NCBI GenBank assembly: GCA_017744915.1
Contig: JAGIAH010000004.1
Location: 1-64,000, forward strand
DNA length: 64,000 bases
Reading direction: 5' to 3'
Source: Agrobacterium tumefaciens
GTDB lineage: Bacteria; Pseudomonadota; Alphaproteobacteria; Rhizobiales; Rhizobiaceae
Shown: in pieces, positions 54,469 to 63,950 of the stretch
How the letters are laid out: each line of letters begins with the position of its first letter
How positions within the stretch are numbered: position 1 is the first letter of the stretch
The notes under the pieces: model-generated
Seen by the model: only the letters and a program-made list of their open reading frames with translations
Told to the model about the DNA's origin: nothing
The model's database searches: none
Made by a program: the position numbers and the translations under genes

Positions 54469-57363
54469 TCAGAAGAAGCCGCGGCGCTGCCACCAGCCGC
54501 CCTTGCGCGGCTTGGGCTCATCGCCTTCCGGTGTTGCAGGCGAACCGGAAGAGGTCACCACCGGCTCGGAATGCGAGACGTTGCTGCCCCGGTTCGCGCG
54601 AACCTTTTCTTCGCTCGCCGGTGCTTCCGCTTCCGGAGTGAGATCGGCCGGAGCTTCGCTCACTTCTTCGACGGCGACGTCAACAACGGTTTCCTCGACG
54701 ATCACCGGCTCGACCGTTTCGACCTTCGGTGCTTCCTCGGTTTCCGTCTTGGCCTTTGCCTTGCGGGTGCGGCGCGGCTTTTTCGGCGCTTCCTCTTCCA
54801 CAACCCCGGCGACCGCGCTTTCCACCACTTCGGCGGCGGTCGGCTCTTCGCTCACGGCTGCTTCGGCGGAAACTTCTTCGCTTTCGCCTTCACCCTCGTC
54901 TTCGGAATCGGCGGCGTCGAGAGCCTCGTCTTCCGCACGGTTGCGGCGGCCGCCACGCTTGCCACGACGACGGCGCTTGCGCTTGCCATCCTCTTCGGAA
55001 GTTACCGCTTCCGTCGTGCCGTTTTCGGCGTCTGCGCCTGCCTCATCGGCTTCGACGCCATCGTCGTCACCTTCGGCATCATCGCCTTCCGCATCAGCGG
55101 ACTGGCCATCGAGCGCACCGTTCTGGTCACCCTGACCGCCCTTGCCGCGACGGCGGCGGCGACGCTTGCGTTTGCGCTTGCCATCCTCACCATTTTCGCC
55201 CTGCGGCTGCTGGCGTGGTTGGGCGCTCTCGGCCTTGACGATTTCTTCCTCGTCTTCGTCCTCTTCCACCTCGGCGACGAAATCGTCTTCCTCTTCGACG
55301 AAGTTCGGCAGCATCTGGATGAGGCTTTCGATCTTCACCGGATTTTCGACGGCTTCACCGCGGTCGATGGCGAAATGCTGGGCGCCGACGCCTGAATCGG
55401 CGGCGATGATGATCGACACACCGAAGCGGCCTTCATAATCGACGATCGTTCCACGCTTGTGGTTGAGCAGATAAAGCGCCGTTTCCGGCGTGGTGCGCAC
55501 GGTGATGTTGTGGGTGGTGTTGCGCAGCAGATATTCCTCGATGCCGCGCAGAACATGCAGGGCGATGGAGGATTCCGAGCGCACATGGCCCGTGCCGCCG
55601 CAATGCTGGCAGACCTGCGTGGTCGATTCCAGCACCGAGGCGCGGATGCGCTGGCGCGACATTTCCAGAAGGCCGAAATGCGAGATGCGGCCGACCTGGA
55701 TGCGCGCGCGGTCGTTCTTCAGGCAATCCTTGAGCTTCTTTTCGACAGCGCGGTTGTTGCGCTTTTCTTCCATGTCGATGAAGTCGATGACGACGAGGCC
55801 GGCCATGTCGCGCAGGCGCAGCTGGCGCGCCACTTCTTCCGCAGCCTCGAGGTTGGTCGTCAGCGCGGTTTCCTCGATGGAATGCTCGCGGGTCGAACGG
55901 CCGGAGTTGACGTCGATCGAAACCAGCGCTTCCGTCTGGTTGATGATGAGGTAACCGCCCGACTTCAGCGTGACCTGCGGCTGCAGCATCCGGTCGAGCT
56001 GGGCTTCGATGCCGGAGCGCGAGAAAATCGGGTGAATGTCGCGGTAGGGCTGAACCACCTTGGCGTGGCTCGGCATCAGCATCTTCATGAAGTCTTTCGC
56101 TTCACGATAGCCGTCTTCGCCCGAAACGATGATCTCGCCGATATCCTTGTTGTAGAGATCGCGGATCGAACGCTTGATCAGCGAGCCTTCCTCGTAAACG
56201 AGGCAGGGCGCCGTGGAATTCAGCGTCAGCGTGCGGACATTTTCCCACAGGCGCATCAGATATTCGAAGTCGCGCTTGATTTCGACGCGGGTGCGGTTGG
56301 CGCCTGCGGTGCGCAGAATGACGCCCATGCCCTGCGGCACTTCCAGATCGCGTGCGATTTCCTTCAGGCGCTTGCGGTCGGTCGGCTGGGTGATCTTGCG
56401 GGAAATACCGCCGCCACGCGCCGTATTCGGCATCAGCACGGAATAACGGCCGGCAAGCGACAGATAGGTGGTGAGTGCGGCACCCTTGTTGCCGCGTTCT
56501 TCCTTGGCAACCTGTACCAGAAGAATCTGCCGGCGCTTGATGACTTCCTGGATGCGATACTGCTTGCGCGGCTTGCGGGCGACCCGATCGGGAACTTCTT
56601 CCATGGCGTCTTCAGCGCCAACGGATTCGATCACTTCCTTTTCGTGATGGTCGTCATCATCGTCGTCGTCATCATCGTCATTGCCGCGGCGAAGACCTTC
56701 GACTTCCTCGGAAATCGTGTCGGTATCGACCATGGCGGCCATTTCGCCACTGGTGCTGCCATCGTCTTCGGAAGATGCTTCGGCAGCCTCGGCCGCTGCG
56801 GCTTCTTCTTCCTCGGTCTTCTTCTTGGCGCGGGGGCGGCGGGTGCGCTTCTTCGGCTTTTCTTCCTCGGCGGGCGCTTCTTCCGCAACCGCTTCTACGG
56901 CCGCTTCCCCGGAGACAGCTTCCGCGACGGGCGCTGCTTCTTCCGTGACGACGGTTTCAGTGATTTCATCCGCGGAAACAATGCCGACATCCGGCTGATC
57001 CACCTGGGAAAGGTCGATCATCGGTGCTGCGGGCTCGGGTGCGTCGGCGGATTCGAAATCGTCGCTGCGGCGATGATCTTCGGCTTCCGCCTTCAGGAGG
57101 GCCTGACGGTCGGCAAGCGGGATCTGATAATAATCCGGATGGATTTCCGCAAAAGCGAGAAAGCCGTGGCGATTTCCACCATAGTCAACGAAAGCCGCCT
57201 GCAGCGAGGGCTCAACGCGCGTGACCTTGGCAAGGTAGATATTGCCGCGGATCTGTTTCTTGTGCTCCGATTCGAAATCGAATTCTTCGATCCGGTTCCC
57301 ACGGACAACGACTACGCGTGTCTCCTCTTCGTGGGAGGCGTCGATAAGCATTTTGTCTGCCAT
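54469..57363 (-). CDS. rne: Ribonuclease E
   Basis: RNase E is the main endoribonuclease of mRNA decay and rRNA processing. The 964-residue product begins MADKMLIDASHEEETRVVVV, with an S1 domain interrupted by a long, very acidic and then basic insertion (about residues 100-280). It has the catalytic region with SIDVNSGRST, the zinc-link CQHCGGTGH, and a C-terminal half of alternating lysine/arginine and glutamate-rich segments, ending KPRKGGWWQRRGFF. The C-terminal part is low-complexity and should be a degradosome scaffold. The final WWQRRGFF is a conserved rhizobial end. The long leader at 57364 may serve autoregulation. Confidence 0.96.
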   Translation of the reverse strand: MADKMLIDASHEEETRVVVVRGNRIEEFDFESEHKKQIRGNIYLAKVTRVEPSLQAAFVDYGGNRHGFLAFAEIHPDYYQIPLADRQALLKAEAEDHRRSDDFESADAPEPAAPMIDLSQVDQPDVGIVSADEITETVVTEEAAPVAEAVSGEAAVEAVAEEAPAEEEKPKKRTRRPRAKKKTEEEEAAAAEAAEASSEDDGSTSGEMAAMVDTDTISEEVEGLRRGNDDDDDDDDDDHHEKEVIESVGAEDAMEEVPDRVARKPRKQYRIQEVIKRRQILLVQVAKEERGNKGAALTTYLSLAGRYSVLMPNTARGGGISRKITQPTDRKRLKEIARDLEVPQGMGVILRTAGANRTRVEIKRDFEYLMRLWENVRTLTLNSTAPCLVYEEGSLIKRSIRDLYNKDIGEIIVSGEDGYREAKDFMKMLMPSHAKVVQPYRDIHPIFSRSGIEAQLDRMLQPQVTLKSGGYLIINQTEALVSIDVNSGRSTREHSIEETALTTNLEAAEEVARQLRLRDMAGLVVIDFIDMEEKRNNRAVEKKLKDCLKNDRARIQVGRISHFGLLEMSRQRIRASVLESTTQVCQHCGGTGHVRSESSIALHVLRGIEEYLLRNTTHNITVRTTPETALYLLNHKRGTIVDYEGRFGVSIIIAADSGVGAQHFAIDRGEAVENPVKIESLIQMLPNFVEEEDDFVAEVEEDEDEEEIVKAESAQPRQQPQGENGEDGKRKRKRRRRRRGKGGQGDQNGALDGQSADAEGDDAEGDDDGVEADEAGADAENGTTEAVTSEEDGKRKRRRRGKRGGRRNRAEDEALDAADSEDEGEGESEEVSAEAAVSEEPTAAEVVESAVAGVVEEEAPKKPRRTRKAKAKTETEEAPKVETVEPVIVEETVVDVAVEEVSEAPADLTPEAEAPASEEKVRANRGSNVSHSEPVVTSSGSPATPEGDEPKPRKGGWWQRRGFF

Positions 57364-58008
57364 GTAAGCTGTGCTCCTCGGCGCAGCCTTGTTTTATACG
57401 AGAACAGGCCCGCCACACGGACGAGCCTTTCATATGAGTGCAAGGATGTGCCGGAAATGAAGTCTCCTGCCGGGCCTCTGTAAACTGGCAGCATCCGGAC
57501 CGACGGCGAGGCGCTTGGCCTGCTCCTGGTATCCGGTTCATGTGAAAACTGCTGCGACATCATTGGCCAGGCGGAACGACAATAATATATAGACCCCTTG
57601 GGGTCCGATGAATTTGCTCTCCTCAGAGCGGCGGTGGCGGCGCCACCGGGTAGGTCTCCGGCCACAGCCGGAATTGATCCAGTTTCAGGATAAATGTAAC
57701 GACGGCAGATGATTGCCCGATGTGCAGCGCCAGCGTCTTTTTCGATTGGCAGCCGGCGGGCATCTATCCCGTCAACACTTTTAACCCTCATCCGTGTTGT
57801 ATGTTTTCTCTGTCATAATAGCAATAGGCTGGCTAAATATGCCATATTATTGGTGGAATTTCCGGGTTAACAATTGGTTCACCAAGGCCTGCGATTGTGG
57901 GGCGCAAATGCGCAAACCATCGTTCGGCGTGGTTGAAAAGGCATCGTTACCGGTGTTTTTCCGCGCCGTTTATCGAAAACGACTGAAATACGGAATTTCT
58001 TGAAGATC
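57364..58008. other. Divergent promoter region and long leader of rne
   Basis: There are 645 bases between rne and the amidase gene. The rne-proximal part contains a 14-base palindrome GACCCC-TT-GGGGTC (57592-57605) beside an AT-rich TATATATTATTG block, but no clear gene. The amidase-proximal part (57790-57960) is AT-rich and holds GTTAA-N7-TTCAC (57866-57882), one mismatch from the reverse CtrA box. A long rne 5' untranslated region would fit autoregulation as in other bacteria, but no known element was recognised. Confidence 0.5.
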
Positions 58009-59268
58009 ATGAATTTCACGCGCAGCGCAGCGATATCGGGTGGGGCAGGGCGGCTTGGTGCGCGAATCGCGCGGCTTGCGGCGGCTTTCGCGTTTTGCCT
58101 TGTCGCCTCCGTTTCCGCCATCCCGGCAGCCCATGCCGCCGAACCGATCGTCGCGCAGCAGGCGCGGATCATCGGCGACGAGGCGCGCACGCGCATCGTT
58201 CTCGATTTTGCCGAGGAGCCGGAATTCGATGTGCATTATCTCGATTCGCCCGCCCGCATCGTCGTCGACTTTCCGGCGGTGAATTTCCGCTTCCCCGCCT
58301 CCGACCTTAAACCGACCGGCCTTTTTTCAGATATCCGCTTCGGCAGTATCGGCCAGAACAGCGCCCGCATCGTGTTGACGGCCAAAAAGCCGGTCCAGGT
58401 GGCGGTTGCCGAAACAAAAAAGGGTGATGACGGCGCATCTTTCCATTTCATTCTGGATAGCGAGATAACCACCAAGGGTAAGTTCGCCGAGCTGGTGAAG
58501 GACCAGCAGTGGCAGGCACCGGCGCCGGTGACCACAGCTGCGATCACGCCGGACGACAAGACGTCGCGCCCGGCGGAATTCGTCATCGCGGTCGATGCCG
58601 GCCATGGCGGCATCGATGCCGGCGCCACCGGCGGCACGACAGGCACCGAGGAAAAGGTCATAACGCTGACCTTTGCGAAGGAACTTGTGGAACGGCTGAA
58701 CCGCGAACCCGGCATAAAAGCGTTCCTGACGCGGGATTCCGATACTTTCCTTGCTTTGTCGGAGCGGGTGACGATCGCCCGCCAGAACAATGCCAATCTC
58801 TTTATATCCCTGCATGCCGATACACTGAAGCAGAAGGGCATTCGCGGCGCGACCGTTTATACATTGTCGGACCGGGCGTCGGACCGGCAGGCGCAGGAGC
58901 TCGCCGAGCGCGAAAACAAATCCGACCAGATCGCCGGTGTCGCGGTCTCCAGCGAGCCGCCGGAAGTGGCCGATATCCTTCTCGATTTCACCCGCCGCGA
59001 AACCCAGGCCTTTTCGGTGACGCTCGCCGAAAACATCGTCTCTTCCTTCGAGGGGCAGGTGGGTCTCATCAACAATCCGCACCGTTACGCCGGTTTCATG
59101 GTGCTGCGCGCCCATGATGTGCCTTCGGTGCTGCTGGAACTCGGTTTCCTTTCCAATCCGGAAGACGAAAAGCTGCTTCTCGATGCGGAATGGCGCAAAA
59201 AGGTTGCCGATACGCTGGCAACCGCCGTCGGGCGATACCGCGCCAAGGCCGTGGCGAACGGCGGCTGA
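58009..59268 (+). CDS. amiC: N-acetylmuramoyl-L-alanine amidase (AmiC type)
   Basis: This periplasmic amidase cleaves peptide side chains from peptidoglycan for daughter-cell separation. The 419-residue product has a signal peptide ending IPAAHA. An AMIN domain with VDFPAVNFRFPASDLKPTG follows, then an Amidase_3 domain with AVDAGHGGIDAGA, FISLHADT and LELGFLSNPED, which hold the zinc ligands and catalytic glutamate. A TTG at 58000 could add three residues. It is followed by the PBP1A gene after 324 bases, so hydrolase and synthase are neighbours, as in many Rhizobiales. Confidence 0.94.
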   Translation: MNFTRSAAISGGAGRLGARIARLAAAFAFCLVASVSAIPAAHAAEPIVAQQARIIGDEARTRIVLDFAEEPEFDVHYLDSPARIVVDFPAVNFRFPASDLKPTGLFSDIRFGSIGQNSARIVLTAKKPVQVAVAETKKGDDGASFHFILDSEITTKGKFAELVKDQQWQAPAPVTTAAITPDDKTSRPAEFVIAVDAGHGGIDAGATGGTTGTEEKVITLTFAKELVERLNREPGIKAFLTRDSDTFLALSERVTIARQNNANLFISLHADTLKQKGIRGATVYTLSDRASDRQAQELAERENKSDQIAGVAVSSEPPEVADILLDFTRRETQAFSVTLAENIVSSFEGQVGLINNPHRYAGFMVLRAHDVPSVLLELGFLSNPEDEKLLLDAEWRKKVADTLATAVGRYRAKAVANGG

Positions 59269-59592
59269 GACATGGGGCGGAGGGTGGCCATACTGTTGCC
59301 GCCCTGCCATTGGCCGCCGAAAAGCCGTTCAATTCTTGGGGCTTGCGGCTGATTAACATCCGCGAGCCCTATTTTACTCACATTCGCCGCGTTACTCGGA
59401 AAGCGGATTCGATGGCGATGCGCATGGCGGCTGAAGCTCGATTGCGACGGTTGGCCCGGTAACATATCGGCGAATGCTGCCGTATCCGGCTTGTCATCGA
59501 AGGTATGGTGTGCAAAACGGCACGCGATATGCAAGGATGCGCCCGTATCATCGGGCGTTGATGGTTACGATTCGAATTATCGGTAGCTTGGT
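59269..59592. other. Intergenic region between amiC and PBP1A gene
   Basis: This gap of 324 bases has no convincing gene. It contains a hairpin CGCCCG-TATCAT-CGGGCG near 59537 and otherwise unremarkable sequence. The PBP1A promoter is presumably in the last 100 bases, where TTGATGGTTACGATTCG lies, but no standard -35/-10 pair stands out. Confidence 0.5.
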
Positions 59593-62040
59593 ATGATCAG
59601 ACTGATTGGATATTTTTTCGGCTTGGCCAGCGTGCTCTTCCTGTGCGCCGCCGTCGTCGCTGCGATTTATTTGCACGGCGTGACGAAGGACCTGCCGGAT
59701 TATGCCGTCCTGAGCACCTACGAGCCGCCGGTGACGACCCGCGTTCACGCCGGCAACGGTGCGCTGATGGCCGAATATGCCCATGAAAAGCGCCTGTTCC
59801 TGCCCATCCAGGCCATTCCCGACCGCGTGAAGGCCGCCTTCCTTTCTGCCGAAGACAAGAATTTCTACAATCATCCGGGCGTCGATGTCTTCGGTCTCGG
59901 CCGCGCCATCCTCGTCAATATCCAGAATTTCGGCTCCGGCCGCCGTCCGGTCGGCGCTTCCACCATCACCCAGCAGGTGGCGAAGAACTTCCTGCTGACC
60001 AACGACCAGACCATCGACCGCAAGGTCAAGGAAGCCATCCTCTCCTTCCGCATCGAGCAAACCTATTCCAAGGACAAGATTCTCGAGCTTTATTTGAACG
60101 AGATCTTTTTCGGCCTGAATTCCTACGGCATCGCCGGTGCGGCACTTACCTATTTCAACAAGTCGGTGACGGAACTGACCATCGCCGAGACCGCTTATCT
60201 CGCCTCGCTGCCGAAGGGGCCGGCCAACTACCATCCGATCCGTCGCGAAAAGGCCGCTCTGGAGCGCCGTGACTGGGTGATCGACCGCATGGCCGAGAAC
60301 GGCTACATCACTGTCGCAGACGCCGCTGACGCTAAAAAGCAGCCTCTTGGCGTCAATCTGCGCCGCGGCGGCGCGCATATTTTTGCATCCGATTATTTCG
60401 CCGAGGAGGTCCGCCGCCAGATCGTCGAGAAATATGGCGAGGAAGCGCTTCTTGAAGGCGGCCTTTCGGTCCGCACCTCTTTCGATCCGCAAATCCAGAT
60501 GGAGGCGCGCAAGGCGCTTCAGGACGGGCTTGTCCAATATGACGAGCGTCGCGGTTTCCGCGGACCCGTTGAAAAGATCGAGACTACGGGTGACTGGACG
60601 GCGGCGCTTGCCAAGGTCAAGGGCCTGCGCGACGTTCCGGAATGGAAAGTAGCGGTCGTGCTCGCCGTTGGTGCCGATGGCGTCGATATCGGCGTGCAGC
60701 CAGATACGGAAACGGAAGATGGCGACACGCGCACGCGCGGCCATATCTCCGCGGAAAACATGCGCTGGGCCTATCGCGATGCGACCGGCAAAAAGGCGAC
60801 GGCCAAGTCGCCGGTCGGCGTCCTTGCTGCTGGCGATGTCATTTATGCGCAGCCGCTTGCCAATTCCGGCAATGAATACCGCCTGCGCCAGCCGCCGAAG
60901 GTGCAGGGCGGCATGGTGGTGATGGACCCGCATACCGGCCGTGTTCTGGCCATGGTCGGCGGTTTCTCCTATGCGCAGTCGGAATTCAACCGCTCCACGC
61001 AGGCCATGCGCCAGCCGGGCTCCTCCTTCAAGCCGTTCATCTATGCGGCGGCGCTTGATAACGGCTACACGCCGGCATCGGTCATTCTCGATGCACCGAT
61101 CGAGGTGGTTTCCGGCAATCAGGTCTGGAAGCCGCAGAATTACGGCGGCGGTTCCGCTGGTCCGTCGACGCTGCGTCTCGGCATCGAAAAATCCCGTAAC
61201 CTCATGACCGTGCGCCTGGCGCAGGACATGGGCATGAACCTGGTGGCGGAATATGCCGAACGCTTCGGCATCTACGACAAGATGCCGCCGCTTCTCTCCA
61301 TGTCGCTCGGTTCGGGTGAAACCACCGTCATGCGCATGGTCTCGGCCTATTCGGTCATCGCCAATGGCGGCAAGCAGATCAAGCCGACGCTGATCGACCG
61401 CATTCAGGACCGCTATGGCAAGACGATCTTCCGCCACGAGGAGCGCGCCTGCGAAGGCTGCAATGCGACGAGCTGGCAGAACCAGGACGAACCAGTCGTC
61501 GTCGACAATCGCGAGCAGGTTCTCGACCCGATGACCGCTTACCAGACTACCTCGATGCTGGAAGGCGTCGTGCAGCGCGGTACGGCGGCGGGCAAGATCA
61601 AGGTGGATCTGCCGGTTGCCGGCAAGACGGGCACGACCAATGATGAAAAGGACGCCTGGTTCGTCGGTTATACGCCGGACATGGTTGCCGGCCTCTATAT
61701 CGGTTTCGATTCGCCCGCACCGCTCGGTCGCGGCGGCACAGGCGGCTCGCTGTCGGCGCCGATCTTCGGTGAATTCATCGCCGATGCGGCAAAGCACATG
61801 GAGCCGAGCAAGTTCATCGTGCCTGCCGGCATGAACTTCGTCGCAGTCAACCGCAAGACGGGCATGGCGGCGGCTGAAGGCGAACCGGACACGATCATGG
61901 AAGCCTTCAAGCCCGGCACGGGTCCAGCTTCCACCTTCTCGGTGATCGGTGCGGAAGGCTACATGTCGCAGGAAGACATTCTGAAGACCTCGCCGCAGGC
62001 ACAGCAGGCCATCACCGGCGGTGGCGGCGGTCTTTATTGA
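59593..62040 (+). CDS. mrcA: Penicillin-binding protein 1A
   Basis: This bifunctional peptidoglycan synthase makes and crosslinks glycan strands and in Agrobacterium drives polar growth. The 815-residue product has an N-terminal membrane anchor (about residues 6-28) and a GT51 glycosyltransferase domain with EDKNFYNHPGVD and GASTITQQVAKNF. An OB-like insertion follows, then a transpeptidase domain with SxxK (S477-K480 in PGSSFKPF) and KTGT at 678-681. The C-terminal tail ends in a glycine-rich GGGGGLY. It follows the amidase gene and precedes prfB. Confidence 0.97.
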   Translation: MIRLIGYFFGLASVLFLCAAVVAAIYLHGVTKDLPDYAVLSTYEPPVTTRVHAGNGALMAEYAHEKRLFLPIQAIPDRVKAAFLSAEDKNFYNHPGVDVFGLGRAILVNIQNFGSGRRPVGASTITQQVAKNFLLTNDQTIDRKVKEAILSFRIEQTYSKDKILELYLNEIFFGLNSYGIAGAALTYFNKSVTELTIAETAYLASLPKGPANYHPIRREKAALERRDWVIDRMAENGYITVADAADAKKQPLGVNLRRGGAHIFASDYFAEEVRRQIVEKYGEEALLEGGLSVRTSFDPQIQMEARKALQDGLVQYDERRGFRGPVEKIETTGDWTAALAKVKGLRDVPEWKVAVVLAVGADGVDIGVQPDTETEDGDTRTRGHISAENMRWAYRDATGKKATAKSPVGVLAAGDVIYAQPLANSGNEYRLRQPPKVQGGMVVMDPHTGRVLAMVGGFSYAQSEFNRSTQAMRQPGSSFKPFIYAAALDNGYTPASVILDAPIEVVSGNQVWKPQNYGGGSAGPSTLRLGIEKSRNLMTVRLAQDMGMNLVAEYAERFGIYDKMPPLLSMSLGSGETTVMRMVSAYSVIANGGKQIKPTLIDRIQDRYGKTIFRHEERACEGCNATSWQNQDEPVVVDNREQVLDPMTAYQTTSMLEGVVQRGTAAGKIKVDLPVAGKTGTTNDEKDAWFVGYTPDMVAGLYIGFDSPAPLGRGGTGGSLSAPIFGEFIADAAKHMEPSKFIVPAGMNFVAVNRKTGMAAAEGEPDTIMEAFKPGTGPASTFSVIGAEGYMSQEDILKTSPQAQQAITGGGGGLY

Positions 62041-62060
62041 TCTCAAGTTCCGGGATCATC

Positions 62061-62092
62061 GGGGGGCGTGGGTCTTTACATCCGCGCCCCCC
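62061..62092 (+). terminator. Possible terminator after PBP1A gene
   Basis: A GC-rich hairpin pairs GGGGGGCG (from 62061) with CGCCCCCC (to 62092), with one bulge near the loop, 20 bases after the stop. The following sequence GCATTTATTTG is only partly T-rich, so efficiency is uncertain. Confidence 0.5.
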
Positions 62093-62139
62093 GCATTTAT
62101 TTGAGCAGCAAGTTTCAATGAAGGCGAAGAACCAGCGAA

Positions 62140-63271
62140 ATGCGCAATGAAATCGTGAATGTAGTCGACGAAATCAAGCAGGCCATAAGCCTGCTGAGGA
62201 GGCATCTTTGACTGGGACCAGGCGATAAGACGACTGGACTGGTTGAATAACAAGGCAGAGGATCCGACCCTCTGGAACGATGCCTCCGAGGCCCAGAAGC
62301 TGATGCGCGAACGCCAGCAGCTGGATGACAGCATCAACGGCGTCAAGGCGCTGGAGCAGCAGCTCAAGGACAATGTCGAGCTGATTGAACTCGGCGAGAT
62401 GGAAGGCGACGACGAGATCGTCAAGGACGCCGAAGACGCGCTGAAGGCGCTGAGAAGCGAAGCGAACCGCCGTCAGGTGGAAGCCATGCTTTCCGGCGAG
62501 GCCGACAGCAACGACACCTATGTGGAAGTGCATTCCGGCGCAGGCGGCACCGAAAGCCAGGATTGGGCGAACATGCTGCTGCGCATGTACACCCGCTGGG
62601 CCGAGCGTCAGGGCTTCAAGGTCGAAGTTCTCGAAATCCACGACGGCGATGAAGCTGGCATCAAGTCGGCCACGATCCTGGTCAAGGGCCATAACGCCTT
62701 CGGCTGGATGAAGACGGAATCGGGCGTTCACCGCCTCGTTCGCATCTCGCCCTATGACAGCAATGCCCGGCGTCACACCTCGTTTTCTTCCATCTGGGTC
62801 TATCCGGTGGTCGATGATTCGATCCAGATCGACATCAATGAAAGCGATTGCCGCATCGATACATACCGTTCGTCCGGTGCAGGCGGCCAGCACGTTAACA
62901 CCACCGACTCGGCCGTGCGTATCACGCATATTCCGACCGGCATCGCCGTCGCCTGCCAGCAGGAGCGCTCCCAGCACAAGAACCGCGCCAAGGCGTGGGA
63001 CATGCTGCGTGCCCGCCTCTACGAGGTGGAACTGCAGAAGCGCGAAGAGGCTGCAAACGCCCAGGCCGCATCCAAGACCGATATCGGCTGGGGCCACCAG
63101 ATCCGTTCCTACGTTCTGCAGCCCTACCAGCTGGTCAAGGACCTGCGCACCGGCGTGGAAAGCACCGCGCCCGGCAACGTGCTGGACGGTGACCTGAACG
63201 AGTTCATGGAAGCCGCACTCGCCCATCGCATCAGCGGCGGCGCGGATGTGGAAGTCGCGGATATCGATTAA
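62140..63271 (+). CDS. prfB: Peptide chain release factor 2, programmed +1 frameshift (joined)
   Basis: RF2 ends translation at UGA and UAA. It is encoded in two frames: codons 1-23 from ATG at 62140 to CTT at 62206-62208, then an in-frame TGA at 62209-62211. Skipping T62209 continues at GAC 62210 into the long frame to 63271, giving 376 residues (LRRHL|DWDQAIRR). The slippery CTT-TGA-C and the upstream AGGAGG match the classic E. coli site. The catalytic GGQ is at 248-250, and the stop-codon tripeptide region reads ISPYDSNARRHTS (SPY instead of SPF). Level-dependent autoregulation of RF2 follows from the shift. The second frame alone would miss the N-terminus. Confidence 0.96.
62197..62212 (+). 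promoter_or_regulatory. prfB programmed frameshift site
   Basis: AGG AGG CAT CTT TGA C contains a Shine-Dalgarno-like AGGAGG, a slippery CTT and the internal UGA stop, followed by C. Low RF2 lets the ribosome slip to +1 and make full RF2; high RF2 ends translation here. Confidence 0.95.
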
Positions 63272-63299
63272 GACGCCCGATGCGTCGATCGGAAAATTG

Positions 63300-63328
63300 C
63301 CCCTCGCAACCCATTGCGAGGGGTTTTT
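63300..63328 (+). terminator. Rho-independent terminator after prfB
   Basis: CCCCTCGCAA (63300-63309) pairs with TTGCGAGGGG (63314-63323) around a four-base loop and runs into TTTTT. It lies 28 bases past the prfB stop and just before the cysteine hydrolase gene. Confidence 0.92.
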
Positions 63329-63342
63329 CGTTGGAGGGATGC

Positions 63343-63813
63343 ATGAAACAGGTGCTCTACATCGTCGACGTTCAGCCGAGCTTCAATCCGCCGGCCGCAT
63401 TGGTGGCGGAGATTTCAGCACTTGCCGGAACCATGCCCAGCATTGCCACCGTCGAGCGCCATGATGAAAGCGTGACACCTTTCGAACGGCAGCTTGGCTG
63501 GAAACCGGGCAGGGATGACTGCTCGCTTGTCGCGGCGGACCACATCTTCATCAAGCACGGTTATGCGCCGCCGAAAGCGGCGATCGACCATCTCCTGTCT
63601 CTCAAGCCGGAGCGAGTGCTGGTCTGCGGTATTCAGGCAGATACCTGCGTGCTGGCCGCCGGTTTTGCCCTCTTCGACGCGGGGCTGCATCCTACGCTTC
63701 TGCCGTGGCTGACGGTGGGCTCCAGTCTCGACCGCAGCGGTGAACTCGGGGCGAGATTATGGAAGCATCATTTCGGAGCGGTTCTCGCCGGGCCGCATGA
63801 GCTGAACGACTAG
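63343..63813 (+). CDS. Isochorismatase-family cysteine hydrolase
   Basis: The 156-residue product starts MKQVLYIVDVQPSFNPP, whose aspartate (residue 9 or 10) is the first catalytic residue. It continues with IFIKHGYAPPKAAIDHL (lysine) and CGIQADTCVLAAGFALF, where the cysteine after ADT is the nucleophile. This is the triad of isochorismatase-like hydrolases such as nicotinamidases; the substrate is unknown. It is shorter than most nicotinamidases. The ATG at 63343 follows GGAGGG; the frame upstream crosses the prfB terminator and is not used. Confidence 0.88.
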   Translation: MKQVLYIVDVQPSFNPPAALVAEISALAGTMPSIATVERHDESVTPFERQLGWKPGRDDCSLVAADHIFIKHGYAPPKAAIDHLLSLKPERVLVCGIQADTCVLAAGFALFDAGLHPTLLPWLTVGSSLDRSGELGARLWKHHFGAVLAGPHELND

Positions 63814-63898
63814 AGTATTCCAGTACGGCTGTCAGTCCTGAAACTGCTTTGGATCAGGCAACGAATGCACCCGATACTTTGACTGGCATTTTCCTTTT

Positions 63899-63950
63899 CC
63901 GTCATGTCGGCCTTGAGCCGGTATCCAGTCGACACGCGTCGGCGCGGCGG
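63899..63950. repeat. Diverged, reversed copy of the 5021-5134 mosaic block
   Basis: CCGTCATGTCGGCCTTGAGC followed by CGGTATCCAGTCGAC is, in reverse complement, a diverged version of the GCCGGATCAAGCCCGGCATG block at 5102-5134. It lies in the 187-base stretch after the last gene, which holds nothing else that I recognise before the window ends. Confidence 0.55.

Noticed and set aside
59548-62046. Minus-strand frame of 832 codons over the PBP1A gene
   Set aside because: It mirrors the PBP1A codons; the product is arginine/aspartate/histidine-rich and not a known family.
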